Shown: positions 1 through 7,222 of the stretch, one piece after another
How the letters are laid out: each line of letters opens with the position of its first letter
Numbering within the stretch: position 1 is the stretch's first letter
Source: an uncultured Muribaculaceae bacterium
GTDB taxonomy: Bacteria; Bacteroidota; Bacteroidia; Bacteroidales; Muribaculaceae
Length of the DNA stretch: 20,163 bases
Direction: 5' to 3'
Assembly (NCBI GenBank): GCA_910579105.1
Contig: CAJTRT010000038.1
Span: 1-20,163, forward strand
Translations under genes and position numbers: made by a program
The notes under the pieces: model-generated
Databases searched by the model: none
What the model saw: only the letters and a program-made list of their open reading frames with translations
What the model was told of the DNA's origin: nothing

Positions 1-118
1 CTTGGCTCCTCGGAGCCGTTAACAAATTCTCAAAAAATAACCGAAGTATTGATTATTTTATGCAATAAATATGCGGTTATGCATAATGATATGGTATATT
101 ATAAAATTTGTATAAAAG

Positions 119-172
119 TCCGGAGGGTGTCGTATGACCCGCGAATTCAGCGGTTCAGCGACACCCTCCGGA
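119..172 (-). terminator. Large palindrome downstream of the GH31 gene, probable terminator
   Basis: A perfect 14-bp inverted repeat (TCCGGAGGGTGTCG at 119-132 and its complement at 159-172) encloses a 26-nt loop. The loop can itself fold weakly (GACCCGC against GCGGTTC, one mismatch). It starts about 20 nt after the GH31 stop, and on the minus strand the stem is followed by CTTTTATAC, a modest T run. This fits an intrinsic terminator. The size and nested fold would also suit a dispersed palindromic repeat. Termination activity is inferred. Confidence 0.5.
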
Positions 173-192
173 TTTATCGGGATTGGGTATGG

Positions 193-2652
193 TTATTTAC
201 GGATGATAAGGGTCAGTGGGAGGGTCGAGGAGGGAAGGGCGACGCTCAGGGTGCGCGTCGAGGGGGTATAGTCGCCTTTGAGGGCGCGTCCGCCGGAGAG
301 GCTTACCGAGGCTGGCGCGTCGACGTTGTGGAGGACGAACGTCAGGCGGCGTTTCGCTGGACAGCCGGGATAGGGGGAGCCGCTCGCCTTCGGCTCGCTC
401 CACCCGACATTACGATTACGGGAAGTGACCGGGGCTTCTTTCGCGGTATTTGGAGTTTCATTCGGGGCGCCCGGGGTGGCGCTGACGGTGAAGGTGTAGG
501 CTTCGGGGGTGTTGGAGGCGCTGACCGTCAGCAGGGCGTAGCGCCCTTCGGGAAGGGAGCGGGGGTCGGAGCGGTCGTCCTCGTAGATCTCGCAGCGGCT
601 GTCGGCGACCTCGGACGAGGGGTAGTAGTCGAGGGTGTAGCGCGAGGGGTCGTAGTCGGCCACGTTGCGCATCGCGTAGGGAGCGGAGGGTATTATAGCT
701 CCGGCGCGCACGAACAGGGGGATGGTAGCCAGCGGGGCTTCGACCATAACGGAGTCAGCCGGCCCGGAGTAGCTTCTGAGGGGGGCGTCGTAGTCGATCC
801 AGCGCCCTTCTGGGAAGGTGACGGGGCGCGAGGTGGCTCCCTGTTCCAGCACGGGGGCCACCATCACGTCGCGGCCCCAGAGGTACTGGTCGGTTATGTG
901 GTCGTAGGCCGCGGGGTCGGGCGAGTAGGTGCCCACGGGGCGCACGAGGGGAAGCCCTTTGGCGGCGTTCTCGTAGGCGAGGGTGTAGTTGTAGGGGAGC
1001 CACGAGTAGCGGGCTTTGACGAGCGGGAGGATGATGTCCTGGTGGTCGGGGTAGAGGTATGGCTCCGCGTGGTGCTGCGAGTGGGTGCGGAGCACCGGGG
1101 AGAAGAGGCCGAGCTGGAGCCAGCGGACGTACAGCTCCGGGTCGACGGGGTTCCCCGGGTCTACGGCGAACCCCCCGACATCGTGGCTCATATAGCCAAG
1201 GCCGCTCTGCCCGGCCCCGAGCATGATGGTGACCTGCGGGCGCAGGCCTCCCCACGAGCGCGACACGTCGGTGCTCCACGGGAACACGGAGTAGCGCTGG
1301 AGGCCGGTGGTGCCGCCGCGCATGAGGGTCATGAGTCGCATCGAGGGGTATTCTTCGGAGTAGAGGTCGGCGATTATCCGGCTCCAGTCGTTGCCGTAGA
1401 GGTTGTGGTACTGGCGTGTTGTCAGTCCGTTGGCGTGGTGAAACCCTTCGGGGTGCACCTCCGGCTCGCCGAGGTCGCCCCACCAGCCCCCCATCCCTTG
1501 GTCGGTGAGGCGGCGGTATGTCTCCCTGTACCACCTGGCGGCGTCGGGGTTGCTGACGTCGATCATGCCCCCCTCCCCTACCCATATTTTCACCTCGGCG
1601 GGGTTGCCGAGGGAGTCTTTGGCGAGCATGCCGTTTGAGGCGAGGTAGTTGTAGTTGTCAAGCCCCCGGCCGTTCCGCAGGACGTAGGGCTGGGTGATTG
1701 CCACCATGTTCACCCCCTTCTTTTTCAGGTCGCGGAGCATCTTCTCGTGGGCGGGCCACTGCTCCGGGTCCCAGTCGAGCCGTCCCATGTCCTGCTCCTT
1801 GCCGTACCAGTAGAGGTCGAGCACCATGCCGTCGACTGGATAACCGGCGGTTTTCAGTGAATCCACCACCTGCTCGGCCTCGCGGCGCGTCTTGTAGCCG
1901 TATTTCGATGTTATGTAGCCGAGGCTCCAGAACGGGGGGAGTGGCTGCCGCCCGGTTATCGAGGTCAGCTGTTCGGCGACCCCCTCGAAGCCGTCGGGGG
2001 AGGATACGAAGTAGTATGAGACCGGTTCCGGGCTTTCCGAGGAGTATACTAACGGGGAGGTCGCCGCGAGGTCGGCCGCGGCGAAGTCGTCGAACAGCAC
2101 CGCGTACCCCTCCGGGCTGACGAGCAGGGGCATCGAGATGTTCATCTGCGATATGCGCGGGTCGGAGGCTGTGTAGCCGTAGTTCTGGCGGTTGCACATC
2201 ACCAGGGTGTCCCCGGCGAGGTTGAACGAGTGGCCCCTTTCGCCCGCGCCGTAGAAGGAATCCGCCCCGCCCAGGGGGACGAGGCGCGTTGCGCGGCGCC
2301 CTTTATCGTCGGTTGTCCGCCTGCCGCTATCGTAAAGGCCGTTGCGGTTTCTGTCGGAGATGGTCAGAGAGCCGTTGGCGGTGTCGAAGATGGCGCGGAG
2401 GCCTGAGGCCGTCGTCAGCACTTTCAGGCCGCCGTTGTCGGCGAGAGTTCCCTGCGCCTCGCTGGCGGGTTTCTCTGTGACCTTCGATTCGGAAAGGGTC
2501 TCGCCGGGCGCCAGGTTGCTTACCCGGAATATGTTGTCGGTCACGGCCTCGACCGTCACCGCGCGTCCGTCGGGGGTGACGCCCCGCAGGGGGGCGACGG
2601 CGGCTGCCCCGAGCGCGCATAGGGCTGCCGCGCTGATCAGTATCGCTTTCAT
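193..2652 (-). CDS. Secreted glycoside hydrolase family 31 enzyme (alpha-glucosidase or 4-alpha-glucosyltransferase type)
   Basis: The 819-residue product starts at MKAILISAAALCALG, the Met whose codon overlaps the ribE stop (ATGA). The open frame extends further upstream, but that extension is Arg/Pro-rich antisense-like sequence inside ribE. Residues 1-20 form a signal peptide, so the enzyme is probably periplasmic or outer. An N-terminal beta domain is followed by the GH31 barrel (about 240-600) and C-terminal beta domains. The likely nucleophile is Asp393 in WWGDLGEPE and the likely acid/base is Asp462 in FPWSTDVSRSW. I associate the GDLGEPE form with GH31 enzymes acting on alpha-glucans, including 4-alpha-glucosyltransferases, so hydrolase versus transferase is open. 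About 35 residues near the C terminus (roughly 735-770) look like an insertion between strands. No SusC/SusD genes are nearby. Confidence 0.9.
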   Translation of the reverse strand: MKAILISAAALCALGAAAVAPLRGVTPDGRAVTVEAVTDNIFRVSNLAPGETLSESKVTEKPASEAQGTLADNGGLKVLTTASGLRAIFDTANGSLTISDRNRNGLYDSGRRTTDDKGRRATRLVPLGGADSFYGAGERGHSFNLAGDTLVMCNRQNYGYTASDPRISQMNISMPLLVSPEGYAVLFDDFAAADLAATSPLVYSSESPEPVSYYFVSSPDGFEGVAEQLTSITGRQPLPPFWSLGYITSKYGYKTRREAEQVVDSLKTAGYPVDGMVLDLYWYGKEQDMGRLDWDPEQWPAHEKMLRDLKKKGVNMVAITQPYVLRNGRGLDNYNYLASNGMLAKDSLGNPAEVKIWVGEGGMIDVSNPDAARWYRETYRRLTDQGMGGWWGDLGEPEVHPEGFHHANGLTTRQYHNLYGNDWSRIIADLYSEEYPSMRLMTLMRGGTTGLQRYSVFPWSTDVSRSWGGLRPQVTIMLGAGQSGLGYMSHDVGGFAVDPGNPVDPELYVRWLQLGLFSPVLRTHSQHHAEPYLYPDHQDIILPLVKARYSWLPYNYTLAYENAAKGLPLVRPVGTYSPDPAAYDHITDQYLWGRDVMVAPVLEQGATSRPVTFPEGRWIDYDAPLRSYSGPADSVMVEAPLATIPLFVRAGAIIPSAPYAMRNVADYDPSRYTLDYYPSSEVADSRCEIYEDDRSDPRSLPEGRYALLTVSASNTPEAYTFTVSATPGAPNETPNTAKEAPVTSRNRNVGWSEPKASGSPYPGCPAKRRLTFVLHNVDAPASVSLSGGRALKGDYTPSTRTLSVALPSSTLPLTLIIRK

Positions 2653-3251
2653 AAGGCCGCTATGCGGGCAATGTATTTGCCTATGATGTCGAACTCGATG
2701 TTGACCACAGACCCTACCTCCAGGTCGCCGAAGTTGGTCAGCTCGGAGGTGTAGGGGATGATGGCCACGCGGAACGAGCCGTTCTCGGAGTCGCAGACGG
2801 TCAGGCTCACGCCGTTGACGCACACCGAGCCTTTCTCGACCGTAACATACCCCTTTTTGGCCATTTCGGGGGCGACGTCGTAGCGGAAGAGGTACATCTT
2901 CGAGCCGTCCTCTGGGATGATTTCCTCGCAGCGGGCGGTGCAGTCGACATGGCCCTGGACGATGTGGCCGTCGAGGCGGCCGTTCATGACCATGCAGCGC
3001 TCGACGTTCACGCGGTCGCCTACGGCGAGCAGCCCCAGGTTCGACCGGCGAAGGGTCTCCTCGATGGCGGTGACGGTATAGGAGCCGTCGCCGTGGATTG
3101 CGACCACGGTGAGGCACACGCCGTTGTGGGCCACCGACTGGTCGACGTGCAGCTCTCCGGCGAACGAACATTCGAGCGTTATGTGGAGGTTGCCCCCCTC
3201 GCGGCGGAGCTCCTTGACGCGCGCCGCCTCTTCTACTATTCCTGAAAACAT
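2649..3251 (-). CDS. ribE: Riboflavin synthase, alpha subunit
   Basis: The 200-residue protein has the family's usual length. It dismutates two 6,7-dimethyl-8-ribityllumazines to riboflavin plus a pyrimidinedione. The two homologous lumazine-binding repeats are visible: MFSGIVEE at 1-8 and HNGVCLTV at 42-49 in the first, GHIVQGHVD at 95-103 and VNGVSLTV at 145-152 in the second, with the C-terminal IEFDIIGKYIAR helix that trimerises the enzyme. It starts at 3251, about 25 nt after the expected transcription start of the promoter at 3283-3313. The stop overlaps the GH31 start by 4 nt (ATGA), indicating translational coupling. No FMN riboswitch is visible, and the other rib genes are not in this window. 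Confidence 0.97.
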   Translation of the reverse strand: MFSGIVEEAARVKELRREGGNLHITLECSFAGELHVDQSVAHNGVCLTVVAIHGDGSYTVTAIEETLRRSNLGLLAVGDRVNVERCMVMNGRLDGHIVQGHVDCTARCEEIIPEDGSKMYLFRYDVAPEMAKKGYVTVEKGSVCVNGVSLTVCDSENGSFRVAIIPYTSELTNFGDLEVGSVVNIEFDIIGKYIARIAAL

Positions 3252-3282
3252 GGGTTCTGTTGTTGGTTCTACTGGTTTTTCG

Positions 3283-3313
3283 CGAATTTACAGAAAAAAG
3301 GCCTCCCTGCAAA
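3283..3313 (-). promoter_or_regulatory. Bacteroidetes-type promoter for ribE-GH31
   Basis: On the minus strand TTTG (3313-3310) is separated by 19 nt from TAAATTCG (3290-3283). This matches the Bacteroidetes TTTG / TAnnTTTG consensus with one mismatch in the -7 element. Transcription should start near 3276, leaving a leader of about 25 nt. Inferred from consensus only. Confidence 0.55.
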
Positions 3314-3440
3314 ATGTTAACAAAACTTTAATAAACGGGCTTATTGGGGTGCTGTTGCGAAATAAAGTTAAAATTAGGTGATTTTTATGGCGATAAATAT
3401 GTTGTAAAACATAAAATGCGTACCTTTGCGTCAGTTTTTC

Positions 3441-3461
3441 ATGGTATTAGATTTAAGGTAA
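3441..3461 (+). CDS. Possible hexapeptide ORF MVLDLR (leader peptide candidate)
   Basis: ATG GTA TTA GAT TTA AGG TAA lies between a -7 box (3421-3428) and a terminator stem that begins 5 nt after the stop. Translation is unproven. Support comes only from its placement: a start near the 5' end of the expected transcript and a stop just before the hairpin, as in attenuation leaders. Six codons can arise by chance. Confidence 0.3.
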   Translation: MVLDLR

Positions 3462-3465
3462 GAAG

Positions 3466-3497
3466 ATTATTCGTCGTGATGACGGGTAATTTTTTTT
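3466..3497 (+). terminator. Intrinsic terminator of the mini-transcript
   Basis: Ten consecutive pairs form between 3466-3475 (ATTATTCGTC) and 3481-3490 (GACGGGTAAT), two of them G-U, around a 5-nt loop GTGAT. An unbroken run of T's to 3497 follows. This is the classical rho-independent form on the plus strand. Confidence 0.75.
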
Positions 3498-3581
3498 GCG
3501 CCTTGCGGCAAGCCTTCCCGCGGTCCTTACAGGTTTTCCGATGTGATTCGCCCGTATTTGGCGTGGAATGTGTCCCGGCGG

Positions 3582-3613
3582 TTTGCGCCGATGACAAAAA
3601 AGCCTTAACTTTG
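3582..3613 (+). promoter_or_regulatory. Promoter of tRNA-Leu
   Basis: TTTG (3582-3585), a 20-nt spacer and TAACTTTG (3606-3613) match the Bacteroidetes housekeeping promoter fully. The start should fall near 3620, about 40 nt before the mature tRNA 5' end. Confidence 0.8.
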
Positions 3614-3659
3614 CCAGCGGAAACCAAGCGGCAGCCGCCACCCGCGGCCCCACCCGTCA

Positions 3660-3744
3660 GCCCTGATGGCGGAATTGGCAGACGCGACGGTCTCAAACAC
3701 CGTTGGAGAAATCCTTACCGGTTCGATCCCGGTTCAGGGCACCA
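3660..3744 (+). tRNA. tRNA-Leu (anticodon CAA)
   Basis: The acceptor stem GCCCTGA (3660-3666) pairs with TCAGGGC (3734-3740), followed by discriminator A and an encoded CCA (3742-3744). The anticodon stem ACGGT/ACCGT closes loop CTCAAAC with anticodon CAA at 3694-3696, reading UUG. A long class II variable arm (GGA-GAAA-TCC) precedes the T arm ACCGG-TTCGATC-CCGGT. All stems pair. It stands alone between its own promoter and terminator. Confidence 0.98.
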
Positions 3745-3749
3745 GAAAC

Positions 3750-3785
3750 AAAGGCGCTGTGTCGAAAACCGACACAGCGCCTTTT
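3750..3785 (+). terminator. Bidirectional terminator between tRNA-Leu and the thi operon
   Basis: The stem AAAGGCGCTGTGTCG (3750-3764) pairs nearly perfectly with 3770-3785 around an AAAAC loop and ends in TTTT. Because the stem begins with A's, it also gives a T tract on the minus strand. It therefore suits termination of both the tRNA transcript and the converging thiD end. Confidence 0.85.
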
Positions 3786-3847
3786 GTTATGATGGGAGGG
3801 TGCTGTCAGAATGCCTCATTTTTTTTAGTCTGACGCGTGGTGCGGCG

Positions 3848-4660
3848 TTACTGCCAGAAGGGGTGGAAGTGGTGGACGGGGCCGCGGCCGCGGCCTACGC
3901 GGTAGCGGGCGCCGGCGGCGATGGCGGCGGCGATGTAGGCTTTTGCGGCTCGGGAGGCCTCGTCGAGTGGCATCCCCTTGGCCAGCGAGGCGGCGAAGGC
4001 CGAGGAGAGGGTGCAGCCGGTGCCGTGGGTGTTGCGGGTCGCGACGCGGGGAGCCGGGAGGCGCGTCATGCGGCCTGTCTCCGCGTTGTAGAAGATGTCG
4101 ACCAGCTCCGTGTCGGCGAGGTGGCCGGCCTTGAGGAGGACGGAGGCGCCGAGGCGCGCCAGGTCGCGGGCGGCGTCGGGAAGCTCTTCCTGAGTTGTGA
4201 TGGAGCGGTCGAGGAGCAGTTCGGCCTCGGGGATGTTGGGGGTGATGACGCGGGCGCGGGGAACCAGCTCGTCGCGGAGGGTGGCCACGGCGTCGGCTTC
4301 GAGCAGGGGGTCGCCGGAGGTGGCCACCATCACCGGGTCGAGCACGATGTCGCGGATCCGGGGGTATTCGTCGAGGGCGCGGCGCACGGCGCGCACGAGT
4401 TCCGAGGAGTGGAGCATGCCGATTTTCACCGCGTCGGTGCCTATGTCGTCGAGCACGGAGTGGATCTGCCCCACCACGAAATCGACCGGCACAGGATGCA
4501 CGCCGGTAACCCCCAGGGTGTTCTCGTCGACGACGGCCACTATGGCCGAGGTTGCGAAGCACCCCAGGGCGGAGATGGTCTTTATGTCGGCCTGTATGCC
4601 GGCTCCGCCGGAGGGGTCGCTCCCGGCGATTGTCAGCACTCGCTTGTAGGTCTGTTCCAT
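3848..4660 (-). CDS. thiD: Hydroxymethylpyrimidine/phosphomethylpyrimidine kinase
   Basis: The 270-residue ribokinase-fold enzyme phosphorylates HMP to HMP-P and then HMP-PP, the pyrimidine half of thiamin. It shows AGSDPSGGAGIQADIKT at 12-28 (substrate and ATP site), DPVMVATSG around 108-116, and the anion-hole/catalytic motif HGTGCTLSSA at 212-221 with Cys216. The PVHHF end is typical. It is the last gene of the thi operon, 75 nt after tenA, with a hairpin repeat in the gap, so its expression may be uncoupled from the upstream genes. Without thiC here, it and TenA are the only pyrimidine-branch genes in the operon. Confidence 0.96.
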   Translation of the reverse strand: MEQTYKRVLTIAGSDPSGGAGIQADIKTISALGCFATSAIVAVVDENTLGVTGVHPVPVDFVVGQIHSVLDDIGTDAVKIGMLHSSELVRAVRRALDEYPRIRDIVLDPVMVATSGDPLLEADAVATLRDELVPRARVITPNIPEAELLLDRSITTQEELPDAARDLARLGASVLLKAGHLADTELVDIFYNAETGRMTRLPAPRVATRNTHGTGCTLSSAFAASLAKGMPLDEASRAAKAYIAAAIAAGARYRVGRGRGPVHHFHPFWQ

Positions 4661-4693
4661 AATTGAAGTTCAAAAGACGTAGGTTTGTTCGTG

Positions 4694-4722
4694 GTAGGGA
4701 CATGCCTTTGGCATGTCCCTAC
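4694..4722. repeat. Short GTAGGGAC palindrome between tenA and thiD
   Basis: A perfect 13-bp inverted repeat, GTAGGGACATGCC and its complement, surrounds a 3-nt loop. It shares the GTAGGGAC/GTCCCTAC ends with the longer elements at 12686, 15089 and 18238 but has a different core. It lies inside the operon and could act as an RNA stability or partial termination element between tenA and thiD. Confidence 0.8.
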
Positions 4723-4735
4723 ATTGTGAAGTGTT

Positions 4736-5392
4736 TCAGTAGGGGAGCATTTCGTCGAGGCGGTAGGCGCTTTCCCAGAACATTTGCTCGAAGCGGGTCG
4801 AGAGGAGGAAGGCGCGGGTCATCTCGCGGCGCACTTCTTCGGAGGCGAGGTCGGCCAGGGTGTCGCAGATTTCTATGGCCCGGCGGTTCGACTGCTCGAA
4901 GGCGGGGTCGCCGTAGGTCTCGATCCAGTGGTAGTAGGGGTTCTCTTTCGCGGCGTTGGCCAGGATTGACTCCCCTACTTTCTGATACACCCAGAAGCAC
5001 GGGAGGATTCCGGCGGCCTCCATGGCCACTGGCTTGAGGCCTAGGGCTGTCTCGTGGTCCATGTACAGGAGGTTCACGGCCGTGGGTTTCGCTCCGTCAA
5101 GCCCCTCGGGGCCGAGGTATGACTGGTGGAGGGCTTTCTCGACCAGCACCCCGTCGAGGGCGAATTTCAGGAAGTCCTCGACCATGGCGGTTTCGGGGAG
5201 CCTCGAGGCGACGTGCGCCAGGACGCGGACGTAATTGTCGACATACATCGCGTCCTGCCTGAGGTAAAAGAGAAAGCGCTCGCGGCTGAGCGTCCCCGCG
5301 GCGAGTTCGCGGACGAAGGGTAGTTCGATGATCGCCCGGTATATAGGTTCGGCGAGGCGCCAGGCCTCCTCGCTCCATTTCTTATGTTCCAT
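4736..5392 (-). CDS. tenA: TenA-family aminopyrimidine aminohydrolase (thiaminase II)
   Basis: The 218-residue all-helical protein of typical length hydrolyses 4-amino-5-aminomethyl-2-methylpyrimidine, a thiamin breakdown product, to HMP for salvage. Active-site residues expected from the B. subtilis enzyme are present: Asp47 in YLRQDAMY, nucleophile Cys132 in ILPCFWVY, and Glu202 in FEQMFW, plus the ETYGDPAFE segment near 158-166. It belongs to the Cys-containing class. It follows thiF by 4 nt, so it is cotranslated with the thiazole genes. With thiC absent, its salvage role may supply the HMP used by this operon. Confidence 0.95.
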   Translation of the reverse strand: MEHKKWSEEAWRLAEPIYRAIIELPFVRELAAGTLSRERFLFYLRQDAMYVDNYVRVLAHVASRLPETAMVEDFLKFALDGVLVEKALHQSYLGPEGLDGAKPTAVNLLYMDHETALGLKPVAMEAAGILPCFWVYQKVGESILANAAKENPYYHWIETYGDPAFEQSNRRAIEICDTLADLASEEVRREMTRAFLLSTRFEQMFWESAYRLDEMLPY

Positions 5393-5396
5393 TTTT

Positions 5397-6104
5397 TCAG
5401 AGTGTCAGGGTGTTGAATGTCATGGTGGAGAGGTCTATTGTCAGGAGCCTCCCGGCGAGGGTTCCCTCCATGCCGAGGAGCGCCTTGATGGCTTCGGCTG
5501 CCTCGATGGCTCCCACAACGCCCGGGAGCGCGCCGAGCACGCCCCCGGAGGCAGCGGGCCGCGGGACTAACTCGGCCCGGTCGGGGTAGAGGTCGTCGTA
5601 GCCCGCCGCGGCATCGGGGAGGAATGTGGCCACCTGCCCGCGGAACTCCCCTATCGAGCCGTGCACCCAGGGTTTCCGCAGTGTGCGGCAGGTGTCGCTG
5701 ATCAGATAGCGGGTCGCGAAGTTGTCGCAGCAGTCAACCACTATGTCGTAGCGGCTGACAATCTCCGCGGCGTTTACCGGCGTAAGGCCGTCGGGGAAAA
5801 GCTCGAAGGTGACGTTGCTGTTCAGGGCGCTCAGGCGCTCGCGGGCCGCCTTGGTCTTGGGCGTCCCCACCCTCGCCTCGGAGTAGAGGGTCTGGCGCTG
5901 GAGGTTGTTTAGCGACACCGCGTCGGGGTCGCAGAGGCCGATCCGGCCTACCCCGGCTCCCGTCAGGTAGAGGGCCGCCGGGCATCCCAGGCCGCCGAGA
6001 CCCACGACCAGTGCCGAGGAGGCCAGGAGGCGGCGCTGCCCCTCCTCCCCGAAACCGGGGAGGAGCATCTGGCGCGCATAGCGTTCTATGTCGTTGTCTT
6101 TCAT
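5397..6104 (-). CDS. thiF: ThiF/MoeB/HesA-family ThiS adenylyltransferase lacking the usual cysteines
   Basis: The 235-residue E1-like enzyme should adenylate the C-terminal Gly of ThiS. The nucleotide fold shows GLGGLG at 35-40, an acidic CDPD at 58-61, the Arg-finger segment NLQRQ at 67-71 and DCCDN at 124-128. The segment at 166-190, where many ThiF/MoeB proteins carry CxxC zinc ligands and E. coli ThiF carries its acyl-disulfide Cys184, here reads AAGYDDLYPD...PRPAASGGVLG with no Cys. Adenylation looks intact; zinc binding and Cys-mediated sulfur transfer do not. It is 7 nt after thiH and 4 nt before tenA. Assignment as ThiF rather than MoeB rests on operon position. Confidence 0.9.
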   Translation of the reverse strand: MKDNDIERYARQMLLPGFGEEGQRRLLASSALVVGLGGLGCPAALYLTGAGVGRIGLCDPDAVSLNNLQRQTLYSEARVGTPKTKAARERLSALNSNVTFELFPDGLTPVNAAEIVSRYDIVVDCCDNFATRYLISDTCRTLRKPWVHGSIGEFRGQVATFLPDAAAGYDDLYPDRAELVPRPAASGGVLGALPGVVGAIEAAEAIKALLGMEGTLAGRLLTIDLSTMTFNTLTL

Positions 6105-6111
6105 CGTTGTG

Positions 6112-7221
6112 TCAGTCGAATACCTTGTCCCAGTCCTTCCACACGGCCTCGTAGCCGCGGGCGCGCACGGCGGCGGCCACCTCGGCGGGTGTGCGCTCGT
6201 CGCTGACGGCGAACTGTTCGAGCGACCGCGGATAGGTGCGGTAGCCCCCGGGGTCGGTCTTGGAGCCCGCCGAGAGGGAGGTCGCTCCGAGCGTCAGGAT
6301 GTTGTCGCGGAAGTCGGGGCGCTCGCGGGTCGAGAACGAGAGGTCAACGTCGTGGTCGAAGATGCGGAAGGCGAAAGTGAGTTGCGCCAGTTCGCGGTCG
6401 CTCATTACTACATTGGGCTGGAAGCCGCCGGCCGCGGGGCGCATGCGGGGGAAGTTTACGCTGTAACGGGTGCGCCAGTAGCGCTTGCGCAGGTAGCGCA
6501 GGTGCAGGGCCATCATCGCCGCGTCGGTGCGCCAGTCCTCCAGGCCGATCAGCACTCCCATGCCTATCTTGTGGACCCCTGCCTGTCCCATGCGGTCGAA
6601 GCCGTTGACGCGCCACTCGAAGTTCGACTTCATGCCGGCGGGGTGGTAGGTCTTGTAGCGCTCGCGGTGGTAGGTCTCCTGGAAGCATACCACGCCGTTG
6701 AGGCCCGAGCGGGTGAGGCGCCCGTATTCCTCGGCTTTGAGGGGCATCACCTCGATTGTGAGGTTGGCGAAGTAGGGGCGGCAGACGCGTAGCGCCTCCT
6801 CGAGGTATTCCACCCCGGCCACGCGGGGGTTCTCGCCGGTAACAAGCAGCAGGTTCTCGAAGGGTCCCAGCTCCTTGATGGCCTCGCACTCGCCGCGGAT
6901 CTGGTCGGGGGTGAGCACCACGCGGTCGAACTTGTTGTGGCGGTTGAACCCGCAGTAGACGCAGGAGTTGGTGCAGGAGTTGGTGATGTACATCGGTATG
7001 TACATCGACACCGTCTTGCCGAAGCGCTCCCGCGTGTAATGGCGGCTCAGGGCGGCCATCTCTTCGAGCAGGGGCGCGGCAGCGGGGGATACGAGGGCCA
7101 GGAAGTCGTCCCAGTCGCAGTGCGGCTTGCGCAGCGCGCGCCGCGCGTCGGCCTCGGTCTTGGAGGCGATGCGGGCTGTCACCTCGTCCCAGTCGTATTT
7201 CAGTAGTTCGTCGGAAAACAT
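6112..7221 (-). CDS. thiH: 2-iminoacetate synthase (radical SAM, anaerobic thiazole route)
   Basis: The 369-residue radical SAM enzyme cleaves tyrosine to p-cresol and dehydroglycine, the glycine-derived part of the thiazole. The cluster motif CTNSCVYC supplies Cys83, Cys87 and Cys90 (CX3CX2C), preceded by the typical YIPMYITN. Other family marks are LLLVTGENP, IEVMPL, YHPAGMKSNFEWR and GVLIGLEDWR. Length is normal. Using ThiH rather than the oxygen-dependent glycine oxidase ThiO fits an anaerobe. It starts 1 nt after the thiG stop, exactly where thiC sits in the Bacteroides-type order as I recall it. Confidence 0.97.
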   Translation of the reverse strand: MFSDELLKYDWDEVTARIASKTEADARRALRKPHCDWDDFLALVSPAAAPLLEEMAALSRHYTRERFGKTVSMYIPMYITNSCTNSCVYCGFNRHNKFDRVVLTPDQIRGECEAIKELGPFENLLLVTGENPRVAGVEYLEEALRVCRPYFANLTIEVMPLKAEEYGRLTRSGLNGVVCFQETYHRERYKTYHPAGMKSNFEWRVNGFDRMGQAGVHKIGMGVLIGLEDWRTDAAMMALHLRYLRKRYWRTRYSVNFPRMRPAAGGFQPNVVMSDRELAQLTFAFRIFDHDVDLSFSTRERPDFRDNILTLGATSLSAGSKTDPGGYRTYPRSLEQFAVSDERTPAEVAAAVRARGYEAVWKDWDKVFD

Positions 7222-7222
7222 G

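Larger units (their letters stand above)
3421..3497 (+). ncRNA. Putative tiny transcription unit: -7 box, hexapeptide ORF, terminator
   Basis: A perfect -7 element TACCTTTG lies at 3421-3428. Its -33 is weak: the nearest TTG is at 3402-3404, a 16-nt spacer. An intrinsic terminator ends the unit at 3497, giving a transcript of about 60 nt. Inside it is an ATG ORF of six codons, MVLDLR (3441-3461), starting only 5-8 nt after the expected transcription start. Its two Leu codons are TTA and its Arg codon is AGG, unusual choices for this GC-rich genome. It could be a stand-alone small RNA, a leader peptide/attenuator, or a conserved Bacteroidales RNA I cannot identify. The downstream tRNA has its own promoter. 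Confidence 0.5.

Noticed and set aside
4..17. GGCTCC-TC-GGAGCC palindrome at the left edge
   Set aside because: Two-base loop, no T tract, and the sequence context is cut off by the window edge.
49..1638. Long plus-strand open frame antisense to GH31
   Set aside because: Gly/Val/Glu-rich composition typical of the complement of a GC-rich gene. The minus strand encodes a complete GH31 enzyme with catalytic motifs.
2653..3312. N-terminal extension of the GH31 frame through ribE
   Set aside because: Arg/Pro-rich shadow of ribE. The signal peptide begins at 2652, and the ATGA overlap marks the true start.
3805..3834. GTCAGA / TCTGAC inverted pair near the thiD end
   Set aside because: Only 6 bp with an 18-nt loop, and A-rich rather than T-rich after it on the minus strand. 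The 3750-3785 terminator explains the region better.
3344..4666. 440-codon plus-strand frame spanning the tRNA and thiD
   Set aside because: It starts at TTG, runs through a tRNA gene and its terminator, and is antisense to thiD.
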